A stretch of DNA of 64,000 nt from NCBI GenBank assembly GCA_003342895.1, contig PTFA01000111.1, forward strand, positions 2,993,607 to 3,057,606. Reading direction: 5' to 3'. The translations under genes were made by a program, and so were the position numbers. Positions 61,805 to 64,000 of the stretch are shown here, in pieces (positions within the stretch are counted from its first letter, which is position 1; each line of letters opens with the position of its first letter). This DNA is from Casuarius casuarius. Taxonomy: Eukaryota; Chordata; Aves; Casuariiformes; Casuariidae. The notes beneath the pieces are model-generated. The model worked only from the letters and a program-made list of their open reading frames with translations. It had not been told where the DNA came from and made no database searches.

Positions 61805-64000
61805 GAGTCAGAGGGGGAAATGTGGGGGAATGATAAGCACGTAGCAACAGAGTGCAATAGCTTTCCTTACTGTTTATGAGATCATCTCCTTTAAAATTAT
61901 AATGATATGTTTGACTTTGAAAACACCTCTCATTCTGATCATCAAACAAACGTTGGATTATAAAAAAAAAAAACTAGTGGCTTAGAATCATAAGTGCATT
62001 TTTTTTTAATTGTATTCTGGACTTAGCTTTCATGGCTCATGTTTTCAATTGTTTTTCTGAAACCATGCCAATAAAGAATTACAATTACAAAAGAAACAAA
62101 AGATTCTCCCTTAATCACATGATTCTAGGAGCTGAAGCTTAAGGCAAAAAATATATAGGGATTTTTGAATTATTACAAATTATGTGTCCTATTGAAATGC
62201 CACTCTAGATGCCATACAAAATTATGAGGAGTAGAATTAACTGAGTTTCTCAGCTCAGAGTTGAAATCTAGCAGCTGTTTTAGACAGAGGTCACAGCTGA
62301 TCTCAGCTACTGCCATGACATTTTAAGGAGAGGATCACTTTGCTTCTTCCTGATATAGTTTACTTCAAAAAAGGTATAGGAGAGAGAAAGGTTGATGAAT
62401 TACTTTGAAATCTTAAAATGCTGATAATTATTCTTTGCTTTCCCCCTCCAGAAGCTTCAAATTTTTGCTTCTGTCATCTGTATTTCCAGCACACAACTTT
62501 CAGTGATTCATGCCTGCCTCCTGTTTGTCATGATTGTCATTTTTTCCCCCTTCTTTACCTGCACCACACCCTGAAGTCCCTTGCTTGTTTGTAAAATAAC
62601 AGCTGTTCTTATCCATTTAAATTCTCCATTGAGATCTTTCATATAGGAGACATTTGCTCCTCATGCAAGTAATGTGGCAGACATGATATATCTAGGTTTC
62701 AAAGGGATCAGCCCTGGGGTTGGCTTCTTAGAACCAAATGAACAGTAAAACCCTGAGGTTATTGGGTTAACTGTTTTTTGTTTGTTTATTTGTTTTTCCC
62801 CCAAACAGTCCATGATAGGCTTGGTTTTTGTCTGCAGGAGCCAGTGTGGATAATCAATTTAGACAATTGTTATCCTCTGAGTTTTCTACAAGCATATCTT
62901 ATCATTTCTGAGGAGGTTGAACGTTTTAGAAGTTCCCATGGTTACTATGAATTACTTCATCTCACTTCTAGCATATTTCTTCTACACTATTGCCAGCTGC
63001 CAGTAGGCTTTGATGAAGGCTCCTATTAGGTGCTAATCAACTAGATGCCATTGACATTGAAAATGGCTTTTTTTGCCTTACTAAAGTAAAACTTATGTGA
63101 CTTGACCAGGTTTCCTTGAGGAGAATTTTCACTAAGAACTAGTTTACTTATGGTAGATTATTTTCTACTCCTATTTATTTACAGACCTAGGGCATCTTAT
63201 CTTGCACTCTCTATAAAGGACTGTCTCTTCTTCCAGCTGTTTCCTCTTTTAAGATCTGAATGTCTATGTGGCTTTTTCTGACTTCAATTAAGTTCTTTTT
63301 TTTTTCCAAATAGAACCCCTCCAGATTCACATTACTTCAATTCATAGCTCCACAATATTGAGAAGAGAGATGGATGAGTGAAAGATCTGCAAATATTCCT
63401 GCTTTCTCTGTAGCTCTGTTACAGGACCAACGTGTCACTTAGTGTTCTCTTGGCGTTGTACTTGCAACTGCTCCCATCCATGATTACATGGATGAGATTA
63501 CATGTAGAGCTAAGTAATCTCTCAAGGCCTTTCAGTCTGAGTAAAGCACCAGGGCACATGGGGCAAAAGTGTGTATTCCAGGTGGAAACAGTATAAATGG
63601 TCACTGAGTAATTACTTCTTAATGGTGTCCAGAATGGCTGAAGTGAATGTGGATTTGATCTGAGAGCGCTTGGTGTTGGTGTAAAAATATTTTGAGAAAT
63701 GTTTATGCTCTTTTTGTTCTGAAAATAACCACTTTAAAACTAGCTTTGATAAAATCTGAATTTAAGAAGTAAAAGTTGATTAACTGCTATAAATTGGATA
63801 CTGACCAAAAGACACAGCTGTGCCAGAGTTGAAGGAAGAGAGGAAGATCAGAAGTTTTAATCAATAAACACCAGCTAATAAAAATAGACTTCCATTTTTA
63901 AGTCAACTTTTACAATAAAANTTATAATCTGCTAAATGGAATTAAAAGGTAGCCTCACAGTATTTCGGAAGTTGTTAAGATACTGAAAATCACAAGAGTA

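Larger units (their letters stand above)
41461..64000. other. Intergenic region upstream of CD99
   Basis: 22.5 kb of AT-rich sequence. Open frames are short, lack recognisable domains and are not joined by convincing splice sites. I can support only simple repeats, a pyrimidine-purine tract and one weak exon-like candidate at 47405-47543. Distal CD99 control elements may lie here but cannot be recognised by eye. Confidence 0.5.

Noticed and set aside
1..64000. CRISPR arrays, operons, tRNA or rRNA genes, toxin or defence loci
   Set aside because: None seen. The window is vertebrate chromosomal DNA; I recognised no tRNA-like cloverleaf and no regularly spaced repeats.

Overview
This is a piece of a vertebrate nuclear chromosome, most likely from a bird. 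It is AT-rich and intron-rich, has one GC-rich CpG island, carries the 3' end of a CR1 LINE and an old LTR retroelement, and contains no prokaryote-like gene packing. About forty isolated Ns and one 84-base N gap mark it as draft assembly. The species cannot be named from the sequence. || The main gene is CD99, on the minus strand. I could assemble its whole coding sequence by eye: 11 coding exons from the ATG at 41145 to the TAA at 11511, 567 nt, 188 residues. Every junction is in phase 1. The product has a signal peptide, an acidic/proline-rich ectodomain, one membrane span, and a cytoplasmic tail that closely matches mammalian CD99 (YQKKKLCFK, MESHR, VQRTLLE). Intron 1 is about 20.5 kb and the other ten coding exons sit in 9.1 kb. 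The ectodomain is built from repeated small exons. One of them (exon 5/6) is a recent tandem duplication of about 200 bp. Intron 2 uses a GC donor. Exon 10 has a NAGNAG acceptor. A perfect 10-bp hairpin lies just inside the donor of the duplicated exon 6. || Downstream of CD99, also on the minus strand, positions 4811-4871 look like a signal-peptide first exon of 61 nt ending in phase 1 at a GTAAGT donor, the same design as CD99 exon 1. Human CD99 is followed by its paralogue XG in the same orientation, so I read this as XG exon 1; the rest of XG would lie beyond base 1. || Layout: 1-4810 putative XG intron 1; 4811-4871 putative XG exon 1; about 4900-9500 intergenic, with an assembly gap and a weak pseudogene-like patch; about 9500-41145 CD99; within CD99 intron 1 a CR1 3' fragment (27.0-27.2 kb), a decayed LTR element with an integrase remnant (33.7-37.4 kb, opposite strand to CD99) and a 51-bp tandem duplication (40.2 kb); 40.7-41.5 kb CpG-island promoter; 41.5-64 kb upstream intergenic sequence with simple repeats, a 46-bp alternating pyrimidine-purine tract, and one weak exon-like candidate. 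|| CD99 and XG are cell-surface glycoproteins of one family. The window is a paralogue cluster rather than a multi-gene pathway. I found no convincing new biological system; the most interesting material is the exon-level evolution and splice-site architecture of CD99.
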